Positions 1-5,333 of a DNA stretch of 5,333 nt are shown in pieces. Numbering within the stretch: the first letter of the stretch is position 1; every line of letters begins with the position of its first letter. A program made the position numbers and the translations under genes. The stretch comes from Prevotella sp. (GTDB lineage Bacteria; Bacteroidota; Bacteroidia; Bacteroidales; Bacteroidaceae), in contig JAGAPI010000187.1 of NCBI GenBank assembly GCA_017623335.1, positions 1 through 5,333 on the forward strand, written 5' to 3'. The notes under the pieces were generated by a model. It did no database searches, had not been told where the DNA came from, and saw only the letters and a list, made by a program, of their open reading frames with translations.

Positions 1-135
1 CTCGGCTATCAACTTCAAGTCGCCTGCCTTTTTCAGCTTGCGTTTCTGCCGCATCACTAAAGCATAGCGTAGCAACACCACCAAAGGCAGTATTGCCAGC
101 AGATACATATATTGTGGATCTTCAAATCTAAACAT
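1..135 (-). CDS. batB: BatB N-terminus, membrane-anchored VWA protein (partial)
   Basis: Only the first 45 codons are in the window, and the gene continues beyond the left edge. Reading from the ATG at 135, the peptide starts MFRFEDPQYMYLLAILPLVV, a short polar lead followed by a hydrophobic membrane segment (about residues 9-25), then a basic stretch rich in K and R and ending DLKLIAE. This matches the usual start of Bacteroidetes BatB, in which an N-terminal membrane anchor precedes a von Willebrand A domain and a second membrane segment. The VWA domain itself is not visible here. The gene directly follows batA, as expected for the bat operon, but after an unusually long 170-base gap full of repeats. 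No other in-frame start is better placed; the bases before the ATG (TAAAAGTTAAGAAG on the coding strand) are A-rich, as is common in this phylum. The assignment rests on position plus the N-terminal pattern. Confidence 0.85.
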   Translation of the reverse strand, partial: MFRFEDPQYMYLLAILPLVVLLRYALVMRQKRKLKKAGDLKLIAE

Positions 136-305
136 CTTCTTAACTTTTAGTGAAGAGTGAAAAGTGAAGAGTGAAGAATTGCCAAATCGATGAAATCAAT
201 CCTTTTCATTCTCCGCCTCTTTCTTTTAATTAACTTCATTATTCACTCTCCATTATTATTTATCACTTTGATTCTTCACTTTTTCCTCTTCGTTCTTCAC
301 TCTCA
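136..305 (-). repeat. Repeat-filled batA-batB gap with opposed AGTGAAG heptad arrays
   Basis: This 170-base gap separates the batA stop from the batB start. On the plus strand, 149-176 is a tandem array of four 7-base units (AGTGAAG, AGTGAAA, AGTGAAG, AGTGAAG), followed by AATT. At 271-304 the same motif appears in the opposite orientation (ATTCTTCACT at 271-280, CTCTTCGTTCTTCACT at 286-301), with looser copies at 234-248. The segments 170-179 and 271-280 are perfect reverse complements, so the transcript could fold into a long-range stem with a loop of about 90 bases. The block at 286-301 recurs exactly at 2424-2439. No sigma-ABfr-like promoter or U-tract terminator is evident. Function is unknown; it may be a degenerate dispersed intergenic repeat rather than a regulator. 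Confidence 0.75.
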
Positions 306-1304
306 TCACGGCAGCTTTCTGAACACCGTCACCCTGAGCAGCAGTTCCAGAAGCAGAGCAACAAGCGCCCCAAGAGCAAATATCTGGTAAGCCTCGTAGC
401 GTTTACTGAACTTTGTGACACTAAATTTGGTCTTCTCCAGCTTGTCAATCTCCTTATAGATGTTGTGCAACTCACGGGTGTTGGTGGCGCGATAGAATTC
501 GCCATTGGTAGTGGCAGCTATCTGCCCCAATGTCTTGGTATCAATCTCCACCGGCACATTGACATATTGCACACCACCCGCCACCGGCATTGGATATGGA
601 GCCACCTTGTTGGTGCCCACACCGATGGTGTACACACGTATACCCATGCTCTTTGCTATCTCTGCCGAAGTCATTGGCGAAAGGTCACCCATGTTGTTGC
701 TTCCGTCAGTAAGCAAAATCACCACCTTACTCTTAGCCTTCGAACCTTTCAGACGGCTCACCGCGTTGGCAAGTCCCATGCCTATGGCTGTTCCATCCTC
801 AATAAGTCCGCGTGCAGCTATGTCGGTGCGCACACCCTGAAGCATATTAAGCAGTGATGCGTGGTCGGCAGTCATCGGGCACTGCGTGAACGACTCGCCT
901 GCAAATATTGTCAGACCGATATTGTCGTTCGGACGTCCCGCAATAAACTCTGCCGCCACCTGCTTTGCCGCCTCTATGCGGTTGGGCTTGAGATCTTCGG
1001 CGAGCATACTCGTCGAAACATCAATGGCAAGCATAATATCAATACCGTCCACAGTCTTGTTTTTCCATGAGTTGCTGGTCTGCGGACGCGCCATTGCAAC
1101 AACAAGCAGCACAAACGCCAGCACTCTGAGCACAGGCAACACCGGCATCATTATCACACGCCATGATTTGGGCATGAAATGCAGATGATAAGTGTCGCTC
1201 ATTCTCATTGTCGGCTCGCTGTTCTTGCGATAAAGCACATACCACACCATGTATGGTATGACGAGCAACAGCAGCAACAGATATTCTTTATTGGCAAATT
1301 CCAT
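306..1304 (-). CDS. batA: BatA, membrane-anchored von Willebrand A domain protein
   Basis: A 332-residue protein with the standard BatA layout: an N-terminal membrane segment (residues about 8-25, opening MEFANKEYLL), a second hydrophobic stretch (about 51-71, ending MARPQ), a VWA domain (about 87-290) and a C-terminal membrane segment (about 306-326). The metal-ion-dependent adhesion site is intact: DVSTS at 95-99, the threonine of DGTAIG at 172, and the aspartate of LLTDG at 200. BatA is thought to expose this divalent-metal-binding domain to the periplasm and to work with BatB and the MoxR ATPase; the partner and biochemical role remain unsettled. I chose the ATG at 1304 because MEFAN is the typical BatA start; an ATG two codons earlier (1310) is also in frame. 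Either start lies inside the end of the preceding gene (overlap 17 or 23 bases), suggesting translational coupling. Confidence 0.93.
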   Translation of the reverse strand: MEFANKEYLLLLLLVIPYMVWYVLYRKNSEPTMRMSDTYHLHFMPKSWRVIMMPVLPVLRVLAFVLLVVAMARPQTSNSWKNKTVDGIDIMLAIDVSTSMLAEDLKPNRIEAAKQVAAEFIAGRPNDNIGLTIFAGESFTQCPMTADHASLLNMLQGVRTDIAARGLIEDGTAIGMGLANAVSRLKGSKAKSKVVILLTDGSNNMGDLSPMTSAEIAKSMGIRVYTIGVGTNKVAPYPMPVAGGVQYVNVPVEIDTKTLGQIAATTNGEFYRATNTRELHNIYKEIDKLEKTKFSVTKFSKRYEAYQIFALGALVALLLELLLRVTVFRKLP

Positions 1305-2358
1305 ACACATTATATATTATATATACAGTGAGTGCGGCGGCTGTGGCTGCCATCACCCATATTGCGACTCTCATCACCCTGCGGGTTCTAACCAAGCGTT
1401 CGTCATCGGCAGTCAGCTCAGGCTTGATAACCTGTTCCTCAGGCATGTTCTCAACCTTTGTACGGTTGATGAATTCAATGGCGTTCACAAGGTTCATGTC
1501 GTTTTCATTGATGAGTGTCGAGTATTTTGCAAACTTCACAAGGTCGGCAGTGTTGAACAGCGTACGCAGCTCTTCCATAGCCTGTGCATCCTGCTCGGCT
1601 GTGAGTCTGTCAATAATCTCGGCACTGGTCATCTCCATGGCGCTGAATCCATAACGCTCCTCAATATAGCGGCGCAGCGTGTCGGTGAGCTTAGTGTAGT
1701 ATTCCTTCTGATCTTCCTGACGCACCATGTTGTCGGCTTTTATGCCCTGTATCTCATTGAGTGCTTTCTGGTGGGGCGTTATGCGCTTCACAATCTTCAC
1801 TTTCAGATTGATGGTCTTACCCTGCTTGACACATGAGTAAAGATACACACAGCCAGCAGCGAGCAGCACCACAATCACGCTGAGCCAAAACACCATCGAC
1901 CACTCCTGCCAGAGAAAAGGATTATCCTGCACATCTTTGGGCGGATAGAACTTCTCGTAATGAAGAGTGTCAACATCCACATTGAGCACTTTCAATGCCA
2001 GATTCCTGCTCTTGTACTTTTTGCCGTCAACACTAACTGTCATAGGTGGCAGAAGGTAATTGTTGCCGTCAAATGAGGTGAGTGTGTAGCAGCGGCTGTA
2101 TTGCACAAAATTATCACTTGTGTCGCGGGTTGCCACTTCAGAAATGCCGAGCACTTCAACGCCCGGAGTAAGCTGTTCAGTGGGTTTATAGACCGGGAAC
2201 ACCACATTGGCACCACTGCGTGCCACTACCTTCAAGGTGAGATGCGCCTGGTCGCCCATCATAATCTGTACTGAGTCGATGCGCGCTTCAACTGTAACCT
2301 GCGCCTTTACACTGGTCACAGCCACGAGCAACATCAATAGAGTGAGTGGTACACTCAT
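1288..2358 (-). CDS. BatD-like/DUF4381-like signal-peptide membrane protein of the bat operon
   Basis: With the ATG at 2358 the protein has 356 residues. It begins with a signal peptide (about 1-20, a leucine-rich core ending SVKAQ), then a probable beta-rich periplasmic region (about 21-150), a membrane segment (about 156-176), a charged presumably cytoplasmic region (about 180-325) and a C-terminal membrane segment (about 331-351). The middle part contains YYTKLTDTLRRYIEERYGF with MEMTSAEII just after, a pattern seen in DUF4381-type proteins of MoxR/VWA operons. The gene sits where Bacteroidetes bat operons carry a BatD-related or uncharacterised protein between DUF58 and BatA. The reading frame stays open to a GTG at 2424, with ATGs at 2406 and 2391, but that extension is mostly repeat sequence. 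The 2391 start (MKSEELNKKLRMSV) would add a basic n-region and cannot be excluded. Exact family name is uncertain; role in the operon is inferred from context. Confidence 0.78.
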   Translation of the reverse strand: MSVPLTLLMLLVAVTSVKAQVTVEARIDSVQIMMGDQAHLTLKVVARSGANVVFPVYKPTEQLTPGVEVLGISEVATRDTSDNFVQYSRCYTLTSFDGNNYLLPPMTVSVDGKKYKSRNLALKVLNVDVDTLHYEKFYPPKDVQDNPFLWQEWSMVFWLSVIVVLLAAGCVYLYSCVKQGKTINLKVKIVKRITPHQKALNEIQGIKADNMVRQEDQKEYYTKLTDTLRRYIEERYGFSAMEMTSAEIIDRLTAEQDAQAMEELRTLFNTADLVKFAKYSTLINENDMNLVNAIEFINRTKVENMPEEQVIKPELTADDERLVRTRRVMRVAIWVMAATAAALTVYIIYNVYGICQ

Positions 2359-2444
2359 TCTTAATTTTTTATTTAATTCTTCACTCTTCATTATTCGTAA
2401 GCTCATCAGTTTCACAGTCTTCACTCTTCGTTCTTCACTTTCCT
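2359..2444 (-). repeat. Heptad-type intergenic repeat between the DUF58 and BatD-like genes
   Basis: This 86-base spacer begins directly after the TGA of the DUF58 gene. On the coding strand it opens with AGGAAAGTGAAGAACGAAGAG, continues with further GTGAAG-like units, and carries a second block, GAAGAGTGAAGAATT, close to the next gene. The 16-base block at 2424-2439 (plus strand CTCTTCGTTCTTCACT) is identical to 286-301 downstream of batA, and CTTCATTATTC at 2386-2396 is identical to 234-244, so both gaps hold the same two elements in the same order. The 16 bases at 2375-2390 are the exact reverse complement of 165-180. The region is open in the frame of the following gene, which is why that gene's start is ambiguous. 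Function unknown. Confidence 0.75.
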
Positions 2445-3323
2445 TCAGCTTCGTTTCTTGAACAGCAGCAGCAATTGTTTCACATAGTCCTCGTCAGTAG
2501 CCACCGAAATGCTGTCGACATTGCATTTCTGTAAAGTCTCGTTAAGCCGCATCTGGCGCTTCATCCAATAGCGGTGGTGAGCATCACGCAACCTGCGGCT
2601 TGAAGTGTCGACATATTGCTCCACTCCTGTCTCGGCATCAACCATACGTACCAGTCCCAAGTCGGGCATTTGGCGGTCCCAGTGGTCGTACACCTGAATT
2701 GCCACCACATCATGCTTACGGTTGGCTATGGTTAGCGGCTGCGTGAAGTCGTTGCGTTCATAGAAGTCGCTGAGCACAAAGGCTGTGCAACGGCGTTTCA
2801 TCACTCCTGAAATAAACTCCATCGCTCCTCCTATGTCAGTCATGCGGCTTTGCGGCTTGAAGTCAAGCATTTCCCTTATTATATAAAGAATGTGCTTACG
2901 TCCCTTCTTCGGGGGAATATATTTCTCTATATGGTCTGAGAAAAACACCACACCAATCTTGTCGTTGTTCTGTATGGCACTGAATGCGATGGTGGCGGCA
3001 ATTTCGGTGACCATGGAGCGCTTCATCTGCACACGGGTACCGAAGTCAAGCGAGCCGCTCACGTCGATCATGAGCATCACAGTGAGCTCGCGCTCCTCCT
3101 CGAACACTTTCACATAGGGACGGTTGAATCGGGCTGTAACGTTCCAGTCAATATCACGGACATCATCGCCAAACTGATACTCACGCACCTCGCTGAACGC
3201 CATACCGCGTCCCTTGAAAGCACTGTGGTATTGTCCGGCAAAGATGTTGGCGCTCAACCGGCGCGTCTTTATCTCTATCTTCCTTACCTTGCGCAGTATG
3301 TCCTGTGTCAATTCATAATCCAT
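2445..3323 (-). CDS. DUF58 domain protein (VWA-like, MoxR-associated)
   Basis: A 292-residue protein with no signal peptide or membrane segment, so probably cytosolic. It has the DUF58 hallmark: GRGMAFSEVREYQFGDDVRDIDW at about 38-60, in which the core GDDVRDIDW is diagnostic, followed by a VWA-like fold. The metal-site motif DVSGS lies at 87-91, with candidate further ligands at T162/D163 (MTDIGG) and D186 (LSDF). DUF58 proteins are almost always encoded next to moxR and are thought to couple the ATPase to membrane VWA proteins; no enzymatic reaction is established. The ATG at 3323 lies 11 bases after the moxR stop, indicating co-transcription, and it gives the usual family N-terminus (MDYELTQDILRKVRKIEIKT). 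The length is normal for the family and nothing looks broken. Confidence 0.92.
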   Translation of the reverse strand: MDYELTQDILRKVRKIEIKTRRLSANIFAGQYHSAFKGRGMAFSEVREYQFGDDVRDIDWNVTARFNRPYVKVFEEERELTVMLMIDVSGSLDFGTRVQMKRSMVTEIAATIAFSAIQNNDKIGVVFFSDHIEKYIPPKKGRKHILYIIREMLDFKPQSRMTDIGGAMEFISGVMKRRCTAFVLSDFYERNDFTQPLTIANRKHDVVAIQVYDHWDRQMPDLGLVRMVDAETGVEQYVDTSSRRLRDAHHRYWMKRQMRLNETLQKCNVDSISVATDEDYVKQLLLLFKKRS

Positions 3324-3334
3324 CGCTGCACGGC

Positions 3335-4330
3335 TTATGGTACTTCCACCTTATTCACTATCTTGCTTACTATCTCTTCTGCCGACACATCGCTGGCTTC
3401 CGCCTCGTATGTGAGACCGATACGATGGCGCAACACATCATGTGCAATGGCTCTTACATCTTCAGGAATCACATATCCGCGACGCTTAATGAAAGCGTAT
3501 GCACGGGCAGCCTTGGCAAGGTTGATTGATGCACGGGGAGAACCGCCAAAAGTGATAAGCGGCTTCAACTCCTTCAGTCCGTAGCGGTCAGGATAGCGTG
3601 TGGCAAACACAATATCGGCAATATACTGTGATATTTTCTCGTCAAGATATACTTCATGCACCACCTTACGGGCTCTCATTATCTCATCTGCCGAGGTCAC
3701 AGGACGCACAGTCACCTTTGTACCGCTTATATTTTCGCGGATAATGCGCTTTTCCTCTTCCAATGTGGGATAGTCGATGATGACCTTCATCATGAAACGG
3801 TCGGTCTGTGCCTCAGGCAATGGGTAAGTACCCTCCTGCTCCACCGGGTTCTGGGTTGCCATCACAAGAAATGGCTCAGGCAGTTTAAAAGTATCACTGC
3901 CTATGGTCACCTGCTTCTCCTGCATTGCCTCAAGCAGTGCGCTCTGCACCTTTGCTGGAGCACGGTTAATCTCGTCAGCCAATACGAAGTTGGCAAACAC
4001 CGGTCCTTTTTTCACCTGAAACTTTTCGTCTTTCTGCGAATATATCATTGTACCTATAACATCGGCAGGAAGCAGGTCTGGAGTAAACTGCACACGGCTG
4101 AAATCAGCATCTACTAATTGTGCCAGTGTTTTGATAGCCAAAGTCTTTGCCAAGCCGGGCACACCTTCAAGCAGGATGTGTCCATCGCTGAGCAGCGAAA
4201 TAATAAGACTCTCCACCAAGTGCTTCTGTCCCACAATCACCTTGTCCATTCCGGTTGTGAGATTGGTCACAAAACCGCTTTCCTGTTCAATCCTTGCATT
4301 CAATGCGCGGATATCTATTGACTCTTCCAT
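3335..4330 (-). CDS. moxR: MoxR-family AAA+ ATPase
   Basis: A 331-residue cytosolic AAA+ ATPase, normal length for MoxR. Visible motifs in order are Walker A GVPGLAKT (56-63), Walker B VLADE (116-120) within a segment that continues INRAPAKVQSALLEAM, sensor 1 MATQNP (157-162), the arginine-finger region EAQTDRF (R178), and sensor 2 GGSPRA (262-267, R266). The long conserved stretch between sensor 1 and the arginine finger (VEQEGTYPLPEAQTDRF) is characteristic of MoxR. Such ATPases are regarded as chaperone-like machines acting on VWA proteins, for maturation or metal insertion in some relatives; the target in bat operons is not proven. It is the first gene of the operon. The ATG at 4330 is preceded by A-rich sequence (TTAAATAAAAAT) and fits the family N-terminus. 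The promoter lies about 100 bases upstream. Confidence 0.95.
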   Translation of the reverse strand: MEESIDIRALNARIEQESGFVTNLTTGMDKVIVGQKHLVESLIISLLSDGHILLEGVPGLAKTLAIKTLAQLVDADFSRVQFTPDLLPADVIGTMIYSQKDEKFQVKKGPVFANFVLADEINRAPAKVQSALLEAMQEKQVTIGSDTFKLPEPFLVMATQNPVEQEGTYPLPEAQTDRFMMKVIIDYPTLEEEKRIIRENISGTKVTVRPVTSADEIMRARKVVHEVYLDEKISQYIADIVFATRYPDRYGLKELKPLITFGGSPRASINLAKAARAYAFIKRRGYVIPEDVRAIAHDVLRHRIGLTYEAEASDVSAEEIVSKIVNKVEVP

Positions 4331-4405
4331 ATTTTTATTTAATATTTTTGTTTTGTTCTGCTTATTGTATCTCTCACTAATATTCTTGTTCTATATTGCT
4401 CAAAT

Positions 4406-4420
4406 AGCCTGAAACAGGCT
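4406..4420 (-). promoter_or_regulatory. Short perfect hairpin near the 5' end of the moxR leader
   Basis: The coding strand reads AGCCTG-TTT-CAGGCT, a perfect 6-base-pair stem with a 3-base loop. If transcription starts about 6 bases past the -7 element (around 4425), the hairpin begins within roughly five bases of the mRNA 5' end. No U-run follows it, so it is not a terminator. A 5' stabilising stem or a protein-binding dyad are both possible; the stem is short enough that chance is a real alternative. Confidence 0.4.
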
Positions 4421-4431
4421 GAAAGCGACCA

Positions 4432-4462
4432 CAAAATTACATAAAATATCCATTACGCCAAA
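4432..4462 (-). promoter_or_regulatory. Bacteroidetes sigma-ABfr-type promoter for the moxR-bat operon
   Basis: On the minus strand, TTTG at 4462-4459 is followed after 19 bases by TAATTTTG at 4439-4432. These match the Bacteroidetes -33 (TTTG) and -7 (TAnnTTTG) elements exactly, with spacing inside the accepted 19-21 base range. The predicted start of transcription is near 4425, giving a leader of about 95 bases before the moxR ATG. No comparable match was found in the gaps inside the operon, which fits a single main transcript. Confidence 0.75.
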
Positions 4463-4609
4463 TTTTTGCGTCTAAAAAAAACTAAACTCTAACCTTATTT
4501 GTCAACCGTTTAGATAAATTAATATTTAATATGTATTCGTATCTACTCAGCAGAGGTGTTTTAGGAACATTATCTGCAATTATTAACCAAAGCAATGAAA
4601 ACAGAATGC

Positions 4610-4648
4610 CTGCATTACGGCGGAAAAACGCAAACCGCCATAATGCAG
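4610..4648 (-). terminator. Stem-loop downstream of the GH35 gene, probable terminator
   Basis: An inverted repeat pairs CTGCATTA (4610-4617) with TAATGCAG (4641-4648); after one mismatch (C4618/A4640), GGCGG (4619-4623) pairs with CCGCC (4635-4639), leaving an 11-base loop. It starts 37 bases after the TGA of the GH35 gene. On the minus strand it is followed by GCATTCTGTTTTC, a weak U-tract; on the plus strand a T6 run lies at 4658-4663. Since both flanking genes are on the minus strand, it most likely ends the GH35 transcript and insulates the bat promoter. Confidence 0.65.
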
Positions 4649-4685
4649 ACAAAGATATTTTTTAGTTCAACCGAAAGACATTGCA

Positions 4686-5333
4686 TCAGGGCAGCACATA
4701 CACCGCGGCAGCCTTCACGCTCTCAGGAGCTCCCTGCTCGGCGCGCGGCAGATACTCTATGCCCATGATTTCCTGCTCCGCTCCAAGGTCGATGACCAAC
4801 AGATGAGGGAAGTCCGTTCCGCTTACAGTCTGCCAATAGGTCGACTCCTGCAGGTCGAACGCCTTGTCGCCGGTATGATTGCCGCTGGCGTTCTCGCTGT
4901 CGGCATACTTCACCGACCATTGCTCACGGCTAAGGCGCTTGCCGTCCTTTCCCGTGAGATAAAGCTCCGACACCGACACGGCGTTGCCTGAATGTACGCT
5001 ACGGCACTCCACCGCCACATAACGTCCTTTGACGTGAGACTTAAACGCCTCCTTCTGCCAACCGTTTCCGGCGGCAAACTGGAGCACAGCCACAGGAGTG
5101 GCGGAATTAAGGTCGGGACGGTCGCCTTGATTGTTGTGCAGGCCAGTTTTCTCAAGGTTAAGCTTGTCCAACTCAGGGCGGTTGGCGCAATAAGCCTTTG
5201 CCTCGCCCTTGGGACCGATGATATCGAGTACCAACACCTCGTTCTTTCCTTTCTTCAACCAGCATCCCGGCACGTAGAGCGTCTGCTGCGGACCAATCGA
5301 CCAGTAGCGGCCTATGGCATGTCCGTTTATCCA
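4686..5333 (-). CDS. GH35 beta-galactosidase, C-terminal part with discoidin-like domain (partial)
   Basis: The last 215 residues of a larger protein are present, and the N-terminal catalytic barrel lies beyond the right edge. The frame is open to the edge, beginning WINGHAIGRYWSIGPQQTLY and continuing VPGCWLKKGKNEVLVLDI. This is the conserved C-terminal galactose-binding-like domain of GH35 beta-galactosidases (NGH..GRYW.IGPQQTLY.P..WLK.G.N). A linker and a second beta-rich segment follow (about residues 75-130). The last 80 residues or so resemble an F5/8 type C (discoidin, CBM32-like) domain: SENASGNHTGDKAFDLQEST-YW at about 145-167, then PHLLVIDLG and GIEYLPR. Such enzymes release terminal beta-galactose from glycans and are usually secreted or surface-exposed; the signal peptide cannot be seen here. 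By eye it looks more GC-rich than the AT-rich spacer beside it. The catalytic glutamates are outside the window, so activity cannot be judged. Confidence 0.87.
   Translation of the reverse strand, partial: WINGHAIGRYWSIGPQQTLYVPGCWLKKGKNEVLVLDIIGPKGEAKAYCANRPELDKLNLEKTGLHNNQGDRPDLNSATPVAVLQFAAGNGWQKEAFKSHVKGRYVAVECRSVHSGNAVSVSELYLTGKDGKRLSREQWSVKYADSENASGNHTGDKAFDLQESTYWQTVSGTDFPHLLVIDLGAEQEIMGIEYLPRAEQGAPESVKAAAVYVLP

Larger units (their letters stand above)
4331..4685. other. Non-coding spacer between the GH35 gene and the moxR operon
   Basis: This 355-base AT-rich stretch has no credible gene on either strand. From right to left it holds the stem-loop that probably ends the GH35 transcript (4610-4648), about 145 bases of AT-rich sequence without a clear signal (4463-4609, including an A8 run at 4474-4481), the promoter of the bat operon (4432-4462), a small perfect hairpin in the leader (4406-4420), and an A/T-rich leader reaching the moxR start. 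I see no tRNA, recognised riboswitch or repeat of the heptad type found further down the operon. Confidence 0.7.

Noticed and set aside
147..239. A 30-codon minus-strand reading frame (starting MKLIKRKRRRMKR) in the batA-batB gap.
   Set aside because: Its second half is simply the CTTCACT repeat translated (HSSLFTLH), it has no start-region support, and repeats of this kind give spurious short frames. Kept only as a weak possibility of a leader peptide.
149..304. CRISPR-like or insertion-sequence interpretation of the repeats.
   Set aside because: Units are only 7 bases, tandem and degenerate, with no regularly sized spacers, no transposase and no target-site duplication.
190..390. A 66-codon plus-strand frame with a hydrophobic, membrane-like N-terminus.
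   Set aside because: It runs antisense across the repeat gap and the end of batA. The hydrophobicity comes from the pyrimidine-rich repeat strand, and no homology or promoter is apparent.
1249..1836. A long plus-strand open frame of 195 codons opposite the BatD-like gene.
   Set aside because: The minus-strand gene here has clear family features and operon context; the plus-strand frame has low-complexity, cysteine/histidine-rich translation typical of an antisense shadow.
4476..4505. A second possible promoter on the minus strand (TTGAC near 4505 followed by TAGTTTTT).
   Set aside because: The -7 match is imperfect (last base T instead of G) and a full-consensus promoter lies just downstream at 4432-4462.
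4686..5333. The GH35 gene as part of the bat system.
   Set aside because: A terminator-like stem-loop and a separate promoter lie between them, and GH35 enzymes belong to glycan degradation. The proximity is most simply chance.

Overview
The window looks like Bacteroidales chromosome (Bacteroides/Prevotella/Muribaculaceae type). The evidence is a bat-type operon in the usual Bacteroidetes order, a near-perfect Bacteroidetes housekeeping promoter (TTTG-N19-TAATTTTG), A-rich sequence instead of Shine-Dalgarno sites in front of starts, and a neighbouring GH35 beta-galactosidase of the kind common in glycan-degrading gut Bacteroidales. I cannot name a genus from sequence alone. All genes lie on the minus strand, so transcription runs from right to left.

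Right edge (5333 to 4686): the C-terminal 215 residues of a GH35 beta-galactosidase, ending in a discoidin-like (F5/8 type C, CBM32-like) domain. It is followed by a strong stem-loop (4610-4648) that probably ends its transcript. Positions 4331-4685 hold no gene. They contain this terminator, the promoter of the next operon (4432-4462) and a short hairpin in its leader (4406-4420).

Operon (4330 to 1): moxR AAA+ ATPase, then a DUF58 protein with a VWA-like MIDAS, then a BatD-like/DUF4381-like membrane protein with signal peptide and two membrane segments, then BatA (membrane-anchored VWA protein), then the first 45 codons of BatB, which runs off the left edge. In this conserved arrangement the MoxR ATPase is thought to act on or with the VWA proteins, with DUF58 as a cytosolic adaptor and BatA/BatB/BatD-like as the envelope part. 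The family was named after a Bacteroides aerotolerance phenotype, and its biochemical substrate is still unclear.

The least ordinary feature lies between the genes. Two of the operon's gaps (136-305 and 2359-2444) are filled with degenerate heptad repeats of AGTGAAG/CTTCACT. They share an identical 16-base block placed just after the upstream stop codon, and one gap also carries an inverted array. These repeats make the start of the BatD-like gene ambiguous and give the batA-batB gap the potential to fold. Otherwise the gene content is typical and I do not see a new multi-gene system here.
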